Below are positions 24,282 to 37,979 of a stretch of DNA of 64,000 bases, in pieces. The position numbers were made by a program, and so were the translations under genes. Origin of the DNA: Pardosa pseudoannulata. Lineage: Eukaryota > Arthropoda > Arachnida > Araneae > Lycosidae. The DNA lies in the NCBI GenBank assembly GCA_032207245.1, contig CM063501.1, positions 84,888,365 through 84,952,364 on the forward strand, given 5' to 3'. The notes under the pieces were generated by a model that saw only the letters and a program-made list of their open reading frames with translations, had not been told where the DNA came from and did no database searches. Positions within the stretch are counted from its first letter, which is position 1. Each line of letters opens with the position of its first letter.

Positions 24282-25196
24282 TACAGGGTCACTTTCTATC
24301 ACCAAATACTGCAAAGTGGAGGAAGTATGCATGGTTAACCTCCACTTGCAATATGCAGGTGTTCGAAGCAGTTTCTTGGAAATAGTATGGATTGTGTAGT
24401 CACTCCTCTCTTACTCTTCCACTGCAGGTGACATTAAATTACTTTCTCAAACAGAGAAACCTCTTTTTATTAACAATTGCAGCTGTCCCTTTTACTCTGC
24501 TTCTATGGGCTCTTGTTTGAGTAAGGTAAAATGGAACTTCATGGAAATGGTAAATGGTTCAACAAGCACGGTTCTAAATAAGATCTTTTTTAAATCCAAA
24601 TACCTTCAATTCTCGTCTTTCAGAGTGCCCTTGTGTCAATTTGCTTGTCGTCAATTAGCGTCCTTGCTTATATGGAGAAATATACTCCTTTTTATTCAAT
24701 AACTGGCTATTATGATCTAGAAATGATGGAGGATCGCTTGGCATAAATTCCCATGGTGAAAATAATCCTAATTGTGATGGATGCAAGAATATTTAAACTT
24801 CACAAACATTTATTAACACAACACATGCCATTTTCTTTCTAAAACTGATATTACTGGAATTTTTCCTTACCTCTCGTACAGCTCGCTCATGTGCAAAATA
24901 AATCTGCTCGTACATGCTGAGCGGAGGGATATTGGCGTTGCCACACTTATATCAACCTTTTGACATGCAATGATTAGTTGACGGTTGTCATTATTTCATA
25001 TACTATTGTAAAATTTGGCGAATCTAACTCGCCAAGATCAGTTTTTGGTGTACGTCGTAAGTACTTGTTTGTTTCACTTATGCGTCGAATTTAGTTTGTT
25101 TTGAATGTTCTAGATATTCTCAACTTTACAACAGACGCAATAACATGGTTGCATCCACAAATCAGTCGATGAGAGAAAAGCATATTCAAAGTAGTA
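24282..25196. other. Non-coding DNA
   Basis: No gene is recognised. TTGGCG (25015-25020) and CGCCAA (25030-25035) form a small hairpin. Confidence 0.5.
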
Positions 25197-25994
25197 TCTT
25201 TTATATAATAATAGTCTGTTATCTGTCCGTCTGTTGGTTGTACCTGGAATGGGTAGAGGCATCCATATTGGATTCTTGATGAGTTAGGGTTAGTATCGTT
25301 CGAATTCTACCCCTTACATATGTTTCTAGCATTTAATGCCATTATTTCAAGCCCTATTTTCCCCTGATAAGAGCAGGCTATTAAACTTATCAATTTGTCA
25401 CAAAAAAAGGTAAAAATAACATTTGTTTCTAGCATAATGACGTCATTCCTTTAACCATCTCATTCAATCATTTCTTATTTTAAATTATTTAAATGTCGTC
25501 TGCATTATTTTCATACGTTTTATCACTATACTTAGATATTACGTAAATAATTTTCTTTTATATTTAACTTAAATAATGGATTAGGTACATGTGTTATAAT
25601 TTTAAAGTTAATCATCGATTATTTTTTGTTGCAATGAACATTTTATCACAGGTATTAACAAATTATATCTACCTCCAGGGTGTAGTGGGAATAATAGTTT
25701 CATTCCTTTACTTCCATTAATTACTGTGACAAAAAAAAATTGGTAAGAACTTACTTAACGATAACTTCGACTTAGCTAAGAAAACTTTGAATTATCTGTC
25801 TAATTGAATTGAACTTGATTCTAAACTGCATTCACAGTACCGGGATACTTTAGAGAAATATGAAGATAACCAAATAATTGAACATGTACAAAATAATTAT
25901 TGGCCAAAAAACAAATCATTTTTTTACCTGCCTCATAGGGTCCATCATAATTCTCGAATATTAAAAATTTTACTGACCCCGTCATATATGCTAG
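25197..25994 (+). mobile_element. Helitron-like family, copy d
   Basis: It starts TC followed by TTTTATATAATAATAG and contains the shared TCTGTCCGTCTG, GAGTTAGGGTTAG, TTAATGCCATTATTTCAAGC and ACGTCATTCCTTTAACC segments. It ends ATATGCTAG then T. The terminal palindrome is half deleted: CCCCGTCATATATGCTAG lacks the GACGGGCT arm. It is 798 bp long, with no coding capacity. Confidence 0.85.
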
Positions 25995-26390
25995 TTCAGT
26001 ATAGAAGTAATCTCGTATGACGAATACCATGCTAGATAATATTTGAGTTTGATAGACTATAATTAGAAAAATAACAGAAATGTTTCAGTCAATTAACAAT
26101 TGGAAAATATTTTAGCATTGCTTAGTTTGTAGTTTGACTATTAAACGAATAAAAGTAATTTAAATGAAACTGACTAAAACTAATTTAACAGACTTTAAAA
26201 GTATTAATGTCTATCAACGAAATTCTTACAGTTATAGTTTTCAATTCTCATAGTTATATTTTCGATAATTTCACAATTTCCATAGAAGGTGTATATAAAC
26301 TTACAGCATGAAATTTTATCAAAGAAAAATCTGCTCATCTATACTTGCATAAAAACCGATTATTATCAATTCATGGAAATAGACATATTA
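25995..26390. other. AT-rich non-coding DNA
   Basis: No gene or repeat is recognised. Confidence 0.55.
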
Positions 26391-26800
26391 TAATAAAATA
26401 TCTGATACAATCCAAACAGAAACTTGCTTTAATTCATCTCCTTTAATATGCTGAATAAAACAGGGTACAATAATTAGTAGACAGATATACAGAGAATAAT
26501 ATAATATGCGATACAATCCAGACAGAAAATTGCATTAATTCCTCTCCTTTAATACGCTGAAGGAAACAGGGTACTATAGTTAGTAGACAGATATACAGAT
26601 AATAATAAAATATGTGATACAATCCAGACAGAAAATTGCATTAATTCCTCTCCTTTAATACGCCGAAGGAAACAGGGTACTGTAGTTAGTAGACATATAT
26701 ACAGTTAATAATAAAAATATATGCGATACAATCCAGATAGAAAATTACATTAATTCCTCTCCTTTAATACGGCTAAGAAAACGGGGTACTATAATTAGTT
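26391..26800. repeat. 106-bp tandem repeat, four copies
   Basis: The word GATACAATCCAGACAGAAAA recurs (with small changes) at 26404, 26510, 26616 and 26725, each followed by AATTCCTCTCCTTTAATACG, ACAGGGTACTATAGTTAGTA and ATATACAG. The period is 106, 106 and 109 bp. The central copies are most alike; the first and last are more diverged. Confidence 0.93.
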
Positions 26801-27613
26801 AATTTTAATAAAGAATATTGCGTTTCACCTATGTTACGCACATATCACATATTTTTGTTCTTTTCTTTCTACAAAGTACATGACTTAGAAATGGAAAACC
26901 ACATAAAATTTATGAAGCTTAAATCTCTTATGAGAGTAATTAACCTCTCTCTAAATTTTCGAATTAATGAGATTTCTATTTAACCTGTGATAGAGCATCT
27001 GCCTCCTTCACTTTGTAAGAAATCTGAAACCTTAATGAAGATGTACATTGATCAAAGCTAGTGATAATTTTTTCTTGAGATACACGAGTACCTGTTTAAA
27101 ACTTTGCGTGGGTCAGAAGGCTGTAGCTTCTCCTTGAAATTTGAAAGTTATTATGGCATGCATACAGAGTTAAATAGACTTGCTGACTTGCCTATCAAAT
27201 TTCTGAAGTGGATTATCGTTCGGTAGTTAGTTTTAAATTTCATCTAAATTTGAGTAACTTAAGCTATCACTTCTTCCTTAAATAGTTCATCTTAAATGCT
27301 AGTAATAGAGTAATAATTATAAATTTAACAGTTTATTAATTGAATATGATCTACAAACTTTGTAGACGTATTTAATGTTTTAGAATAGAATGAATATTCT
27401 ATCTTTAAATATGCTTCATAGTTAAGCAACGCTGAAATAAGATGGCTCAGATTTGCATAATTACTTTGCTCATAAATAAAAGTTTTGAAGTTTATTTATT
27501 TACCTCGGATTATGGCATTTAAATGTTACATCCGGTGAAAAGATTTGATAGAAATTTTAAATACCTTGTTGGGATAAGAAATACCGGACTATAGAGATGA
27601 ATAATTTTTGATT
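26801..27613. other. AT-rich non-coding DNA
   Basis: No gene is recognised. GTTACATCCGGTGAAAAGA near 27527 also occurs, with one change, near 144 at the window start. Confidence 0.5.
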
Positions 27614-28527
27614 TAGGGAAGAACGGGGCACCTTGGGACACTTTTCAGTTAAACATTTTTATGAATTTTTTTAAAGCTAATTGAAAAACATAAGTATGCA
27701 TGCATATATTGCCATCATATCTGCTTCTTATAAACATGAAACCTACTTAATATCTCATTTAGTTAAAGAGTAATAAACGAAATAAAATACCTTTCCAATG
27801 TCCCAACCTGCCCCACTGTATGGGGTAGGTTGGGACACTAAACAACAAATACAAAATACAGTTCAAATTATATTTATTAACTGTTATAAAAGAGAAATAG
27901 CTGATAATTGTTTAAGTTAATACATTTTTTAACAAATCTCATATTTGCAGCTGATTCAAGCATATTAGCATTTACAGTAGAATACTATCTGTTTGTTTTT
28001 CTTGTTTTCAACATTTTTTTCTGAAAAAAAAAGATTAATAAATTAATATTTTGACATGTTAAATCAATTAAAAATTAGTCACCAAAATATTAATTATTTT
28101 GCTTGAATTGATATTTGTTTACACTTTTTAAAATGTCCCAAGGTGCCCCATCTATGTGTGTCCCAACCTGCCCCATTTTACATAGTATTATTTGGTAACT
28201 ACTATACAGTTAGGCTCAACAATACAATTTATTTATTAGCATAGAAATAATAATAAATAAATTTTATTTCATAACAATACACTTTTTTAAATATTTTACT
28301 TAAAAAAAATACTTTTTAAAGTGCACATTGATGTAATTTTGAGTTATTCAAAACAAAGAAAATGAAATTATTCCTTACTATAAGCACTATTTTCATCAAA
28401 ATTCTTTAAGAAGTGAAGAGGAAGACCATGTATCAATACACATAACTAATTCCTGGTTGCAAATTAAAGCCTGAAAATAAAGGTGTCCCAAGGTGGGCTA
28501 TGTCCCAAGATGCCCCACTCTCCCCTA
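27614..28527. mobile_element. TIR element made of repeated GGGGCAGGTTGGGACA palindromes
   Basis: The left end TAGGGAAGAACGGGGCACCT continuing into TGGGACAC and the inverted right end TAGGGGAGAGTGGGGCATCT continuing into TGGGACAT are imperfect terminal inverted repeats. The same 16-mer motif (GGGGCA, two variable bases, TTGGGACA) recurs inside: as an inverted pair at 27799-27837 (arms TGTCCCAACCTGCCCCA and its complement, 5-nt loop), and twice in the same orientation at 28134-28176. The last ~45 bp hold two more copies. The element is 914 bp long and very AT-rich between motifs, with no transposase frame. The superfamily is not identified; no clear target duplication was found. Confidence 0.7.
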
Positions 28528-29899
28528 CAGAATAGCGCTAAATTTTATGTATTTAACGTATTTATAATTTATAACGTATTTTATAATTTAACGTATGTCG
28601 CACTCGTGTGTATTTTCAATTTATTCTCTAAAGTAAAATTGCAGTTATTGGAGACAAAATATGTAAATATTTATCTTATATCCAAGAACAAGTTCCACTG
28701 CTTGAATAATCATGAACTTAAAGAAATCAACTTTGAAAAGAAAAGCGTCTATTTACCAGTCTTATTAAAGCGGTAAATCAATATCGGTTAGAAACCCTAA
28801 CGACTGTTAAGGAAAATATAGAGCTACTAAGCTATCTCTTTTGCAAAAAAGGCAATTAATATGTACCAAAAAGAGTGAAAGCGGAAATAATTTTCCAAAA
28901 CATTAGTAATTGCATAATATATTCAAAATATAACGTACTCATCAAATATTGCATACCAGTCAAAATTAACCCAATCAGCCAATGTTACAATTTTATTGTA
29001 TCAAATCTACCATTTAAAAATTCATTACATATTTTAAATGTTTGCTATAGTTATGAAAATTAAGTCTTAAGATATTTTTTGGAATATTTCTAAATATGCA
29101 AAACAGGACACAAAAGTTAAATTTGTTATGGGTTAGGAAAGACCAGATAATGTTAAAAAGTATCAGGAAAAGTTTTCAATAAAATTTTTACCGATTGTGC
29201 CTAATGTTACATGGAATGTAAAGTCAGTGTGTTCTGTATTGAAAAGGTTGAACATAATATTAAAAAAGATAACATTGTTTTCGATTGGAAATTTAAAACC
29301 GGTTTAATCAAATGTTTATATAAAGGTTGTGTTTCCCAAAAGAATTGAAGATTGTATTTTATTCCTCGTATCACATAAAATTAGAGTATTAATATATCTC
29401 TGTAATTACTCTGCACTTGTGTTAAATAATTATATATACTCTAAATTATTCATTAGAGGCACTTGGCAATTTTTGATATAATGTTCATTAATTCAGAAAT
29501 GCTAAATTTGATAAATTTAATCGCATATCTTCACTAAACGGTGAAAATGTTTCCCTCATTTATCAGAGTAAATATTTCGCTCGTTTATTCAAATTAACAA
29601 TCTCGTGCATACTGTTAATGACTGCATCTGAATCAGCAACACTTCTCATAATGAAGAAATTCGGGAGAATTAACCATAATCCAGTTCGCTCATTCGCTTG
29701 TCTGAATCGTCATGCCCACTTTTATATATCTTAAATACTTATGTACTACTAAATACTGATTCCATGCATTTATAAAATGGTTGGTTGTTTTAACGTAGAA
29801 AAAAAATAGTATTAACATAGTTAAAAAAATAATATAATATTCAACATTTGAAAATATATATTTTCTACTTTACGAATATCCAGATTTCAATCTTGAAGG
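28528..29899. other. AT-rich non-coding DNA
   Basis: No gene is recognised. Short frames at 28483-28776 and 28875-29063 lack any motif. Confidence 0.55.
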
Positions 29900-30057
29900 T
29901 TAACCCTTTGACAGTTTCATTTTTTCTAGAATTCCGTCAAAAAAATGTCACCGTTTTTTATTGCATTTTTTTGTTTATTTTATATTTTTAAGTAAAGATA
30001 TGTTATTAAAATTAACATTTCTAATATTTAATTATGTTATTAAAATTGACATTTCTA
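29900..30057 (+). mobile_element. Duplicate piggyBac-type left terminus
   Basis: TTAA at 29900-29903 followed by CCCTTTGACAGTTTCATTTT matches the left end of the element at 30290 over about 130 bp, including a TTTGAC ... GTCAAA inverted pair and ATATGTTATTAAAATTAACA. It is a second, separate copy of the same end without its own right end. Confidence 0.8.
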
Positions 30058-30285
30058 ATCTACTTTCTTAGAGAAATTAAACTATTTAATCCTGTATTTA
30101 TGAATATTTGAATGCATAAAATAAAACTTTAGTATATCTATTTCAGTGCATATATAGAACATATAATAACATAGTAACATTATTGTCATTACAATTTAAG
30201 AAACTGCTCACTAGAATAAAAAGAAAAATAATATGAGTAACTTGTATCTTTACATTAATATATGTCAATTTGACATTGTATAGCT
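30058..30285. repeat. Dispersed repeat R, copy 1
   Basis: This matches 42042-42275 along its whole length (CTTAGAGAAATTAAAC, ATCCTGTATTTATGAATATT, TTGAATGCATAAAATAAAA, TTCACATTGTATAG-type end). Here it lies between two piggyBac-type left ends. Confidence 0.88.
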
Positions 30286-30289
30286 TTAA

Positions 30290-31055
30290 CCCTTTGACAA
30301 TTTCATTTTTTTCCAGAATTCGGTCAAAAAATGTCACTTTTTTATTGCATTTTTTGTTCTTTTCACATTTTTTAGTAAATATATGTTATTAAAATTAACA
30401 TTGTTAATATTTTTAAGCATTTATTACAACTTTTTTTCTTTCTATGAAAGCATCATAGAACTGAAGTTTACCTTTAGTCTCATCGATATCCAAGTTAGTT
30501 TTTGGAATTCCAGTGAAAGCAAATCTAGGAGGCGGATCCGAACGATTATCACAATTAATTTAAAAAATTGTCTTGCTTGACTGATTCCATCTGTACTACT
30601 ATCACTCACCACTATCCAGGTCATCTAGTAAACTTTCGCTACTATCATTTACAGATAATTCAGTTTCTGATTCCGAGTCACAGTTCGAATCCCAAGAAAT
30701 TAGCTCCATACGCTCTGAATTATCCATTATTTAATATATATTATTCAACTCTTGCATCAATAAATTTATCAGGTGGTTAGTAAAATATAACCAGAAAGCT
30801 ATACACTGAAAGGTAACAATTCTTCTTCTGATACAAAACATGCGAAAAAACCCACGCTTTTGAACCAATCAGAGTAAAAAATACAATAAACTGCAAACTA
30901 TCATTTACTGGAATAATTTGTTAATAAAATTGGAAAAAATACGGCCGAAACAGTTCAAACGAAATAGAAATCAAATTGCCCGTACGACATACGGGCAAAT
31001 CAGTAATGGCCCGAAAACTGTGCCCGTACGGCGTACGGGCAAAACAGGGAAGGGG
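30290..31055 (-). mobile_element. Internally deleted piggyBac-type element (766 bp)
   Basis: TTAA flanks both sides (30286-30289 and 31056-31059). The left end is CCCTTTGACA and the inverted right end CCCCTTCCCTG. Next to the right end are two GC-rich hairpins, 30978-30996 (GCCCGTA / TACGGGC) and 31022-31040 (GCCCGTACG / CGTACGGGC), whose outer edge is 15 bp from the flanking TTAA. A minus-strand remnant of a piggyBac transposase N-terminus lies inside. Most of the transposase is deleted. Confidence 0.88.
30440..30727 (-). pseudogene. piggyBac-type transposase N-terminal remnant
   Basis: On the minus strand, starting at the ATG at 30727, the translation is acidic and serine-rich (MDNSERMELISWDSNCDSES), as is usual for piggyBac N-termini. 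After a run of stops and frameshifts, PPPRFAFTGIPKTNLDID appears. This matches the entry into the DDE_Tnp_1_7 domain (a P-P-x-F-x-F-x-G start followed by an acidic segment and an F-x-x-F-I helix). The RNase H-like core with its catalytic Asp residues and the C-terminal cysteine-rich domain are gone. Confidence 0.8.
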
Positions 31056-31059
31056 TTAA

Positions 31060-31598
31060 AATTATTTTAATTGATCCTATCAAGAGTTAAAAAATGTAAT
31101 GTAAAATGAGGTATTTGTATACTATATATTTTTTGTTCACTGTGTAAAAAATGAAATAGATGATTGAACAAAAATTTCCTATGCATATTATAGAAAAAAA
31201 ATATATTAAAATTATCGATATATAGAAAAAAATGTGTAGAGCTATAGGAGGAGAAATTTGTCATTCTTCAAAAAACGCAAGCGCCTATACATATATATAC
31301 AATACGTATATTAATGTTTGTCAGTATATTCCTTAAATCCTACTTAATATGAAACTTCAATGATTTTTAACAGTTATCAAAGTCGGCTCGTTATTAGCCA
31401 GTTATATTACATTTCTTAATTTGATTATATATTGTAATAATGTGTTAATGGGCAACATGCGGATATTTTATATTATTTAACATGATCATTACTACATTTT
31501 TTTTCATTTATTCGTCATATAAAGATTGTAAACTTTTATTTGGGAAGCTTAATTATTTATACCAAATTCTGGCTGTAATTTAGATAGTAATTTATAAA
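31060..31598. other. AT-rich non-coding DNA
   Basis: No gene or repeat is recognised. Confidence 0.55.
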
Positions 31599-32180
31599 TG
31601 TTGTAGCGTCTTGAGCTCTAATTATGCTGGAAAAAGGATAGCGGAGGCCTATATGCAGACTAAAAATCTTTATTAGAATCACAACGTTGAAGTAATGATG
31701 AAGACAGATGAAACGATGAATATCTACAAAATGAAAATGATGATCGTTACAGTAATCAGCTTCCTAATCGTTTGGAGAGAAAAGGGGGGGACCCTCTCAG
31801 TCGCTCGCCTCGACGCTCTCAGCCGATGAGTTCACAGGAGACTCGATAGATCAAAATATTCCTCTGGGCCATGAACTCTGGTCTTTTTATATCGTCGTCA
31901 GACCGCAAATTTCCATCTCAGCTGATCGGATATTTGGATGATGAGGTGGTGAGGAAACCGACTTGTTCTAGCCGGACAGGTGTAAGCCCGGTTCCAAGGA
32001 GAGTTTGCAGTAATCGGGAGCAATCTCGACGATCATTAATCGATGTCTCTGGACAAACCTTTGGAGAACAAGGTAGGGAAGTATTGCTGCTTCCCTTACA
32101 ATGTAGAGGATTTATGTCATGTGAGACTCTTTCTCGGGATGCCATTGAAACGAACACTGGAAACACTTCACCACCACCGT
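31599..32180 (-). mobile_element. Probable solo LTR or LTR fragment (minus strand)
   Basis: Read on the minus strand, the block has a TATAAAAAG box (plus 31883-31895 region), a CTCTCAGCC/GAGGCGAGCG GC-rich leader, an AATAAAGATTTTTAGTC poly(A) signal (near 31663), and ends ...CGCTACAACA (31599-31608), a CA terminus expected of an LTR. Overlapping frames of 82 and 103 codons on opposite strands show no domain. The upstream boundary near 32180 and the target duplication could not be fixed. Confidence 0.5.
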
Positions 32181-32401
32181 AATGAATTTCTCTGTCAGAA
32201 ATATTGAGATGGTTCTCGGTGTTAACAATCCTCTATTCAGTATCCTATTCTGCACGAAACAACGTCCTTTCACTAGGTAAAGATGAGCTCAGTTCAAGTG
32301 CTCACAAACAGTACGTTTGCTATTTCTAACTTATGCCTGTTTTCTAACAGTAGCAGATAAGTCTGTATCTGGAAATTCAATGTAACGAGAATTCATTACA
32401 A

Positions 32402-33946
<1,545 letters not shown>

Positions 33947-33950
33947 TTAA

Positions 33951-34972
33951 CACTAAACTTACCAACGTTTTAATTATACTTATTTCTACCAGTGGCTGCC
34001 AAAATGATCGCTTTTTAAATAAACGATATATTCCTTTCCAGTTAATTATAAATAATAAAGAAGTAAGCTTATGCAAAAAAACACAAAATGATTATCATTA
34101 ATAATTAAAAAAACATTTTTTCGGGATTTAAAAATAGACATATTTAAAAAGAAGACTCGAAACTGAAAATGCGTAGAACTTCCAAGTCCAGAAGGTTGTT
34201 GACATTTTTGTCAAACAATTCCATCACATGAAGTTTCAATATTTTGATAATTCTTTTCGATTTCGTCTTCGGAACTACAGAACAATCTTACTTTTTTTTT
34301 CCTTCTACGGTTGTTCATGATGATATATCTCTTCCTCAACTTCCATATTGAATAGTTCAGAGTTAGTGTGCAATATATCATATATACCATCCTCACTCCT
34401 TGAATTTTCTTTACCTATTTCAGAACAAAGTTCACTCATATTATTTATTTCTTTCAACAATTTCCTTTGTAGTGATATTTTAGACCTATTTTTTTTAATG
34501 TGGCATTCACCAATAAATAAAATATAAAAATTAGTACTTATTATTTTTTGCTTATTTACTACTCAATCTTTCTAGCTTACAAATTGAACTGATTACGTTA
34601 CAAATACTTATATTGCTCCGTACTGAGCCAGTGCTCGAATTTTCGAATTTGAACAATCACAATGTTGCATTCCAGGTTATTATCTTTCAGTGCTCTGTAC
34701 ACAGCATAATACAAACTGTACATAAGTATATGGCATGTTTCTAAACACAACCTGATACCATTTCTTGGAAAATTGAAAACTTGTAGTAAGTTTCAGATTT
34801 TATTGTAGATAACTTCATAAAATTTGATATATTTTCCTGTAGTCAATAGACCGCTCACTTTAGATAACGGTAGTGTATATATGAGTATGAGGAAACACGA
34901 AGGGAGAAGAAATAGATATAAAAAAATTAAGTAGTTCTATATTATAAAAAAAAGTCATGCGGTAAGTTTAAG
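33951..34972 (-). mobile_element. Possible decayed piggyBac-type element
   Basis: TTAA at 33947-33950 precedes CACTAAACTTACCAACGTTT, a terminus typical of many piggyBac families. Near 34960-34971 GGTAAGTTTA is its partial inverse. On the minus strand at 34211-34442 the translation contains a short acidic start (MSELCSEIGKENSRSEDG), a basic cluster RRRKKKVRLF, and an acidic piece ending near TSCDGIV, resembling piggyBac transposase N-termini (S-S-x-E-D-E ... D-G). A frameshift and stop separate the two parts, and the rest is missing. The right boundary is uncertain. Confidence 0.4.
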
Positions 34973-35436
34973 AAAAAAGAAAACCTGGATTTACCAGTAA
35001 AACACAAATACCAACCGTTTAATTATGAGTTCTTTCTATCGGAAAGATACTGACCTTTTCGTACCGATGGAAGACCAGCTTCCAATTAGAATACTTCTTT
35101 TTGGATGTTTGTAATTTTAAATTCCACTGCCAACTTAAATTTTTGTATTGATTTAGAATCAGTTTTAACATGTAGTTACCAGTTCTGTTATTATTTGAAA
35201 AAAAACTCTAAACCATGGTGCTCTGAACCAAAGAAACCAATAGAAGATGTTACATTTAACCATGTACATGCAATGACCCTTATGGTGCAAACTGTTGTAA
35301 AGAATAATGTTAAGTTGGACTAGTGTTTGAGAAAAAAATTAAACTCATTAAGAAAAACATGAAAAATATCTCATGATTAAATTATTTATATGAACATAGA
35401 TAAATGCCTAAGGAATACAAATAGTTGAATCAACTT
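34973..35436. other. AT-rich non-coding DNA
   Basis: No gene is recognised. A 72-codon frame (35105-35323) has no motif support. Confidence 0.5.
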
Positions 35437-35775
35437 ATCATTTGTAGATATAGAAGACTACTCTCGATTCGGCGTCCATCCCAAGAAAAAATGCTAAAAT
35501 TTCTTTGATAAGGGATCCTCCACCAAAACGTGGATGCCAGCCGTTCACCTCTCTTCCTTCTCGTAACAACCTTGTTCGCTCCAAAATATTTTCCACTGTC
35601 CGCGGAGACAAACAAAAAAAGAGTCCACTCAGAACGGCGGGGAGGGAGTCAAAATTCCCCAAACAGACACCTCTATTGGCTGGGAGAAGTCCGAAGTCGC
35701 TCTGCATTCAAACCGGTCCTGCCCCGGCATGTCCTCGAAGACCCATGGGGTGACGGAATGTAACTTATTGTTACA
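35437..35775 (-). mobile_element. GC-rich island, possible LTR fragment
   Basis: About 340 bp have near-balanced base composition inside very AT-rich DNA. It ends with the inverted repeat TGTAAC-TTATT-GTTACA (35759-35775). On the minus strand an LTR could begin with that TGTAACAATAAGTTACA, and AGCCAATAG provides a CCAAT-like box. Frames are open on both strands at once, which reflects composition and not coding. No pol fragment or target duplication was found. Confidence 0.35.
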
Positions 35776-37979
35776 ACTGTGCACTGAAGAAGATATGCCT
35801 TTATGAAAGCTAGGAAAGGATAATCTTCTTCCTCACCCTGTGACATCGTCTAGTGTAAATGATTGGTAGTCTTTGGTCAAATTGTCAAGCAGAGGACTAA
35901 TGTGAAATGAATGAGCATGATTTAAACCTGATGATTATCAAAATTACGGATAAGGCGAAATAATATAAATTTCACACTCAATAGTATAAAATAAGGCTTT
36001 TTAAATGGCTTTAGTTTTGATACAAAAAATATTAAAGATTTTTGGAAAAAAAAAAAAAAAAAAATGAGGAAAAGTAAAATATGTTCGATAGTTTCTTATT
36101 CCATTTTGATAGTTGAAATCACATGCCTTACTGTCTTGGTATCCTTAATTCAGTGAAATAATAGCAAGGTCATATTGTAGAAAATTGTAATCCTATCGTA
36201 TGTTAGTTCTGACATTGATATCCTAGGATATACTTTACTCAGATTGTTAATGAGCAGATATCTATTAATTCTCAGTTTATTTTCAGTTTAAGATTATCTT
36301 TCAACAGTGTAATGAAACAATACTTCTAGACCTTGAAACAATTAAAAGCTTACAAAAGAATAACAACAGTCATTTTTTTTAAATTTTAACTTAAATTCTA
36401 TGTTTTATGAAATTCAATGTTGTTATATGATATAAAAAAAACTTTTTTAATTAAAGTTCTTCTTTCTTCACGAAATTGTAACTATCTATGAATCATTCCT
36501 AGTAGTATACTAGTACTATATTTTAAAGAATTTGCTTCGTATTTCCTGAATAAACTAAAAGAAAATTATGAACGATGTTTAGTCAATAGAAAGCACGCTT
36601 GTGTGCATGAATCATTTAATATAATACAATAACTAAACAGACTTTAAAATATGTACCAGTGACTATTCAAATTTTCTATAGTAAGTACTTTTGAGAATTT
36701 ATAGTCTACATGAACTTGGTTTTATTCACGTTATTACATAAACTAATAAATAAATACTGTGGAGCTTTATTAGGCAAGAATGTCAGTGGACATCGAGCAG
36801 AGAAAAGACCACTTGGAAATCATTGAATACATTGAAAAGAAAGCGACATTTGTTTGTAGAACTTAACATCTATCCTTACATAAAGAAATTTCAAAAATAA
36901 AATTATAAAATAAAATAACTATGTTTTTAAAGGTTTTACTGTCATGCTAGTACAATCTCAAAGTACAACAGTGCAATTAATTTTGAATAAATAAAATGAA
37001 TGAACATAAATTCAAGTGGAAAGTATAAAAGCTTAATAAATTCTCAGATAAAATACATAGGTATTAATAAAATATATACATGTTTTTAGATTAATAATAA
37101 TCATACAACTACTTCTTTATATCTTTAAGATTCTTCATGAAACACTGTAAGTTAAATACAGAGGTAGATTAGAAGTTCATTCTAATATGAACAATTTGAG
37201 TATTTCGAAATTAATGACACCTCTAGTTAACGTATAATGCGCAAACGTTTATTACACAAGATATTTTCATCACTAATGAGGCTGTGAAACGATCTATAAA
37301 ACCGGAGACGAAGTCATTTTTCTGCTTTGGCGGATGAATTGTCGAACTCGATTGCTTTTAAGGTATACAGTTAGTAGGATCATTTCTCTTAGGGTTTTGG
37401 TGTCAGAAGTGCGTATATCAAAAAAGTAGGAATTTTCTAAATTAAAATCTTTAGAAAAAAAATCTATTGGAAATAGATAAGTAGATGTGGTTAAATACTT
37501 AAAATGTCCAATCTTACGCAAGATAATAGAAAGGACTTTTAAACTGGTGATTTTTATGATGGGTGTCGATGGAAATAGGATAGTTATTTACAGAAAGATT
37601 ACTGATTTATGTTGCCATACTTTGCATTTACTCAAATTCAATAATTCTATTACAAAGGAATAAAGCAGTTATTCGTTTATAGAATATTTATTTTAGGAAA
37701 TGTGTTCATATAACACATTTAAATAATATATTTTTTCTATACCTGCCTACTTTTCCCTCTGTTTAAAGATTAGTTTCAGAATGAAATATGTAAAAATACA
37801 CATAAATTTCATTAATTTTTATGTGCAAGAAGCAACAATATTAACTATGGGTTGTAAGCAGGGATCCAATAAACCTCAGTAAATCCTAAAATAAACTAAA
37901 ATTAAGTTTTGACTACGCGTATAACCTGTAGTTTAGGCAATGAAGCTTTAAGAATTTTGTGAAACCTTAGAGTAAAGAT
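35776..37979. other. AT-rich non-coding DNA
   Basis: No gene is recognised. It includes an A run at about 36046-36064. A 75-codon minus frame at 37294-37521 has no motif. Confidence 0.55.

Noticed and set aside
26391..26800. CRISPR-like array
   Set aside because: Contiguous 106-bp tandem units without unique spacers, in eukaryotic DNA.
31871..32182. 103-codon plus-strand and 82-codon minus-strand frames
   Set aside because: Open on both strands in a GC-richer LTR-like block; no protein family motif.
35430..35763. Four frames of 61-89 codons on both strands
   Set aside because: Simultaneously open on both strands because of balanced composition with few stop triplets; no recognisable product.
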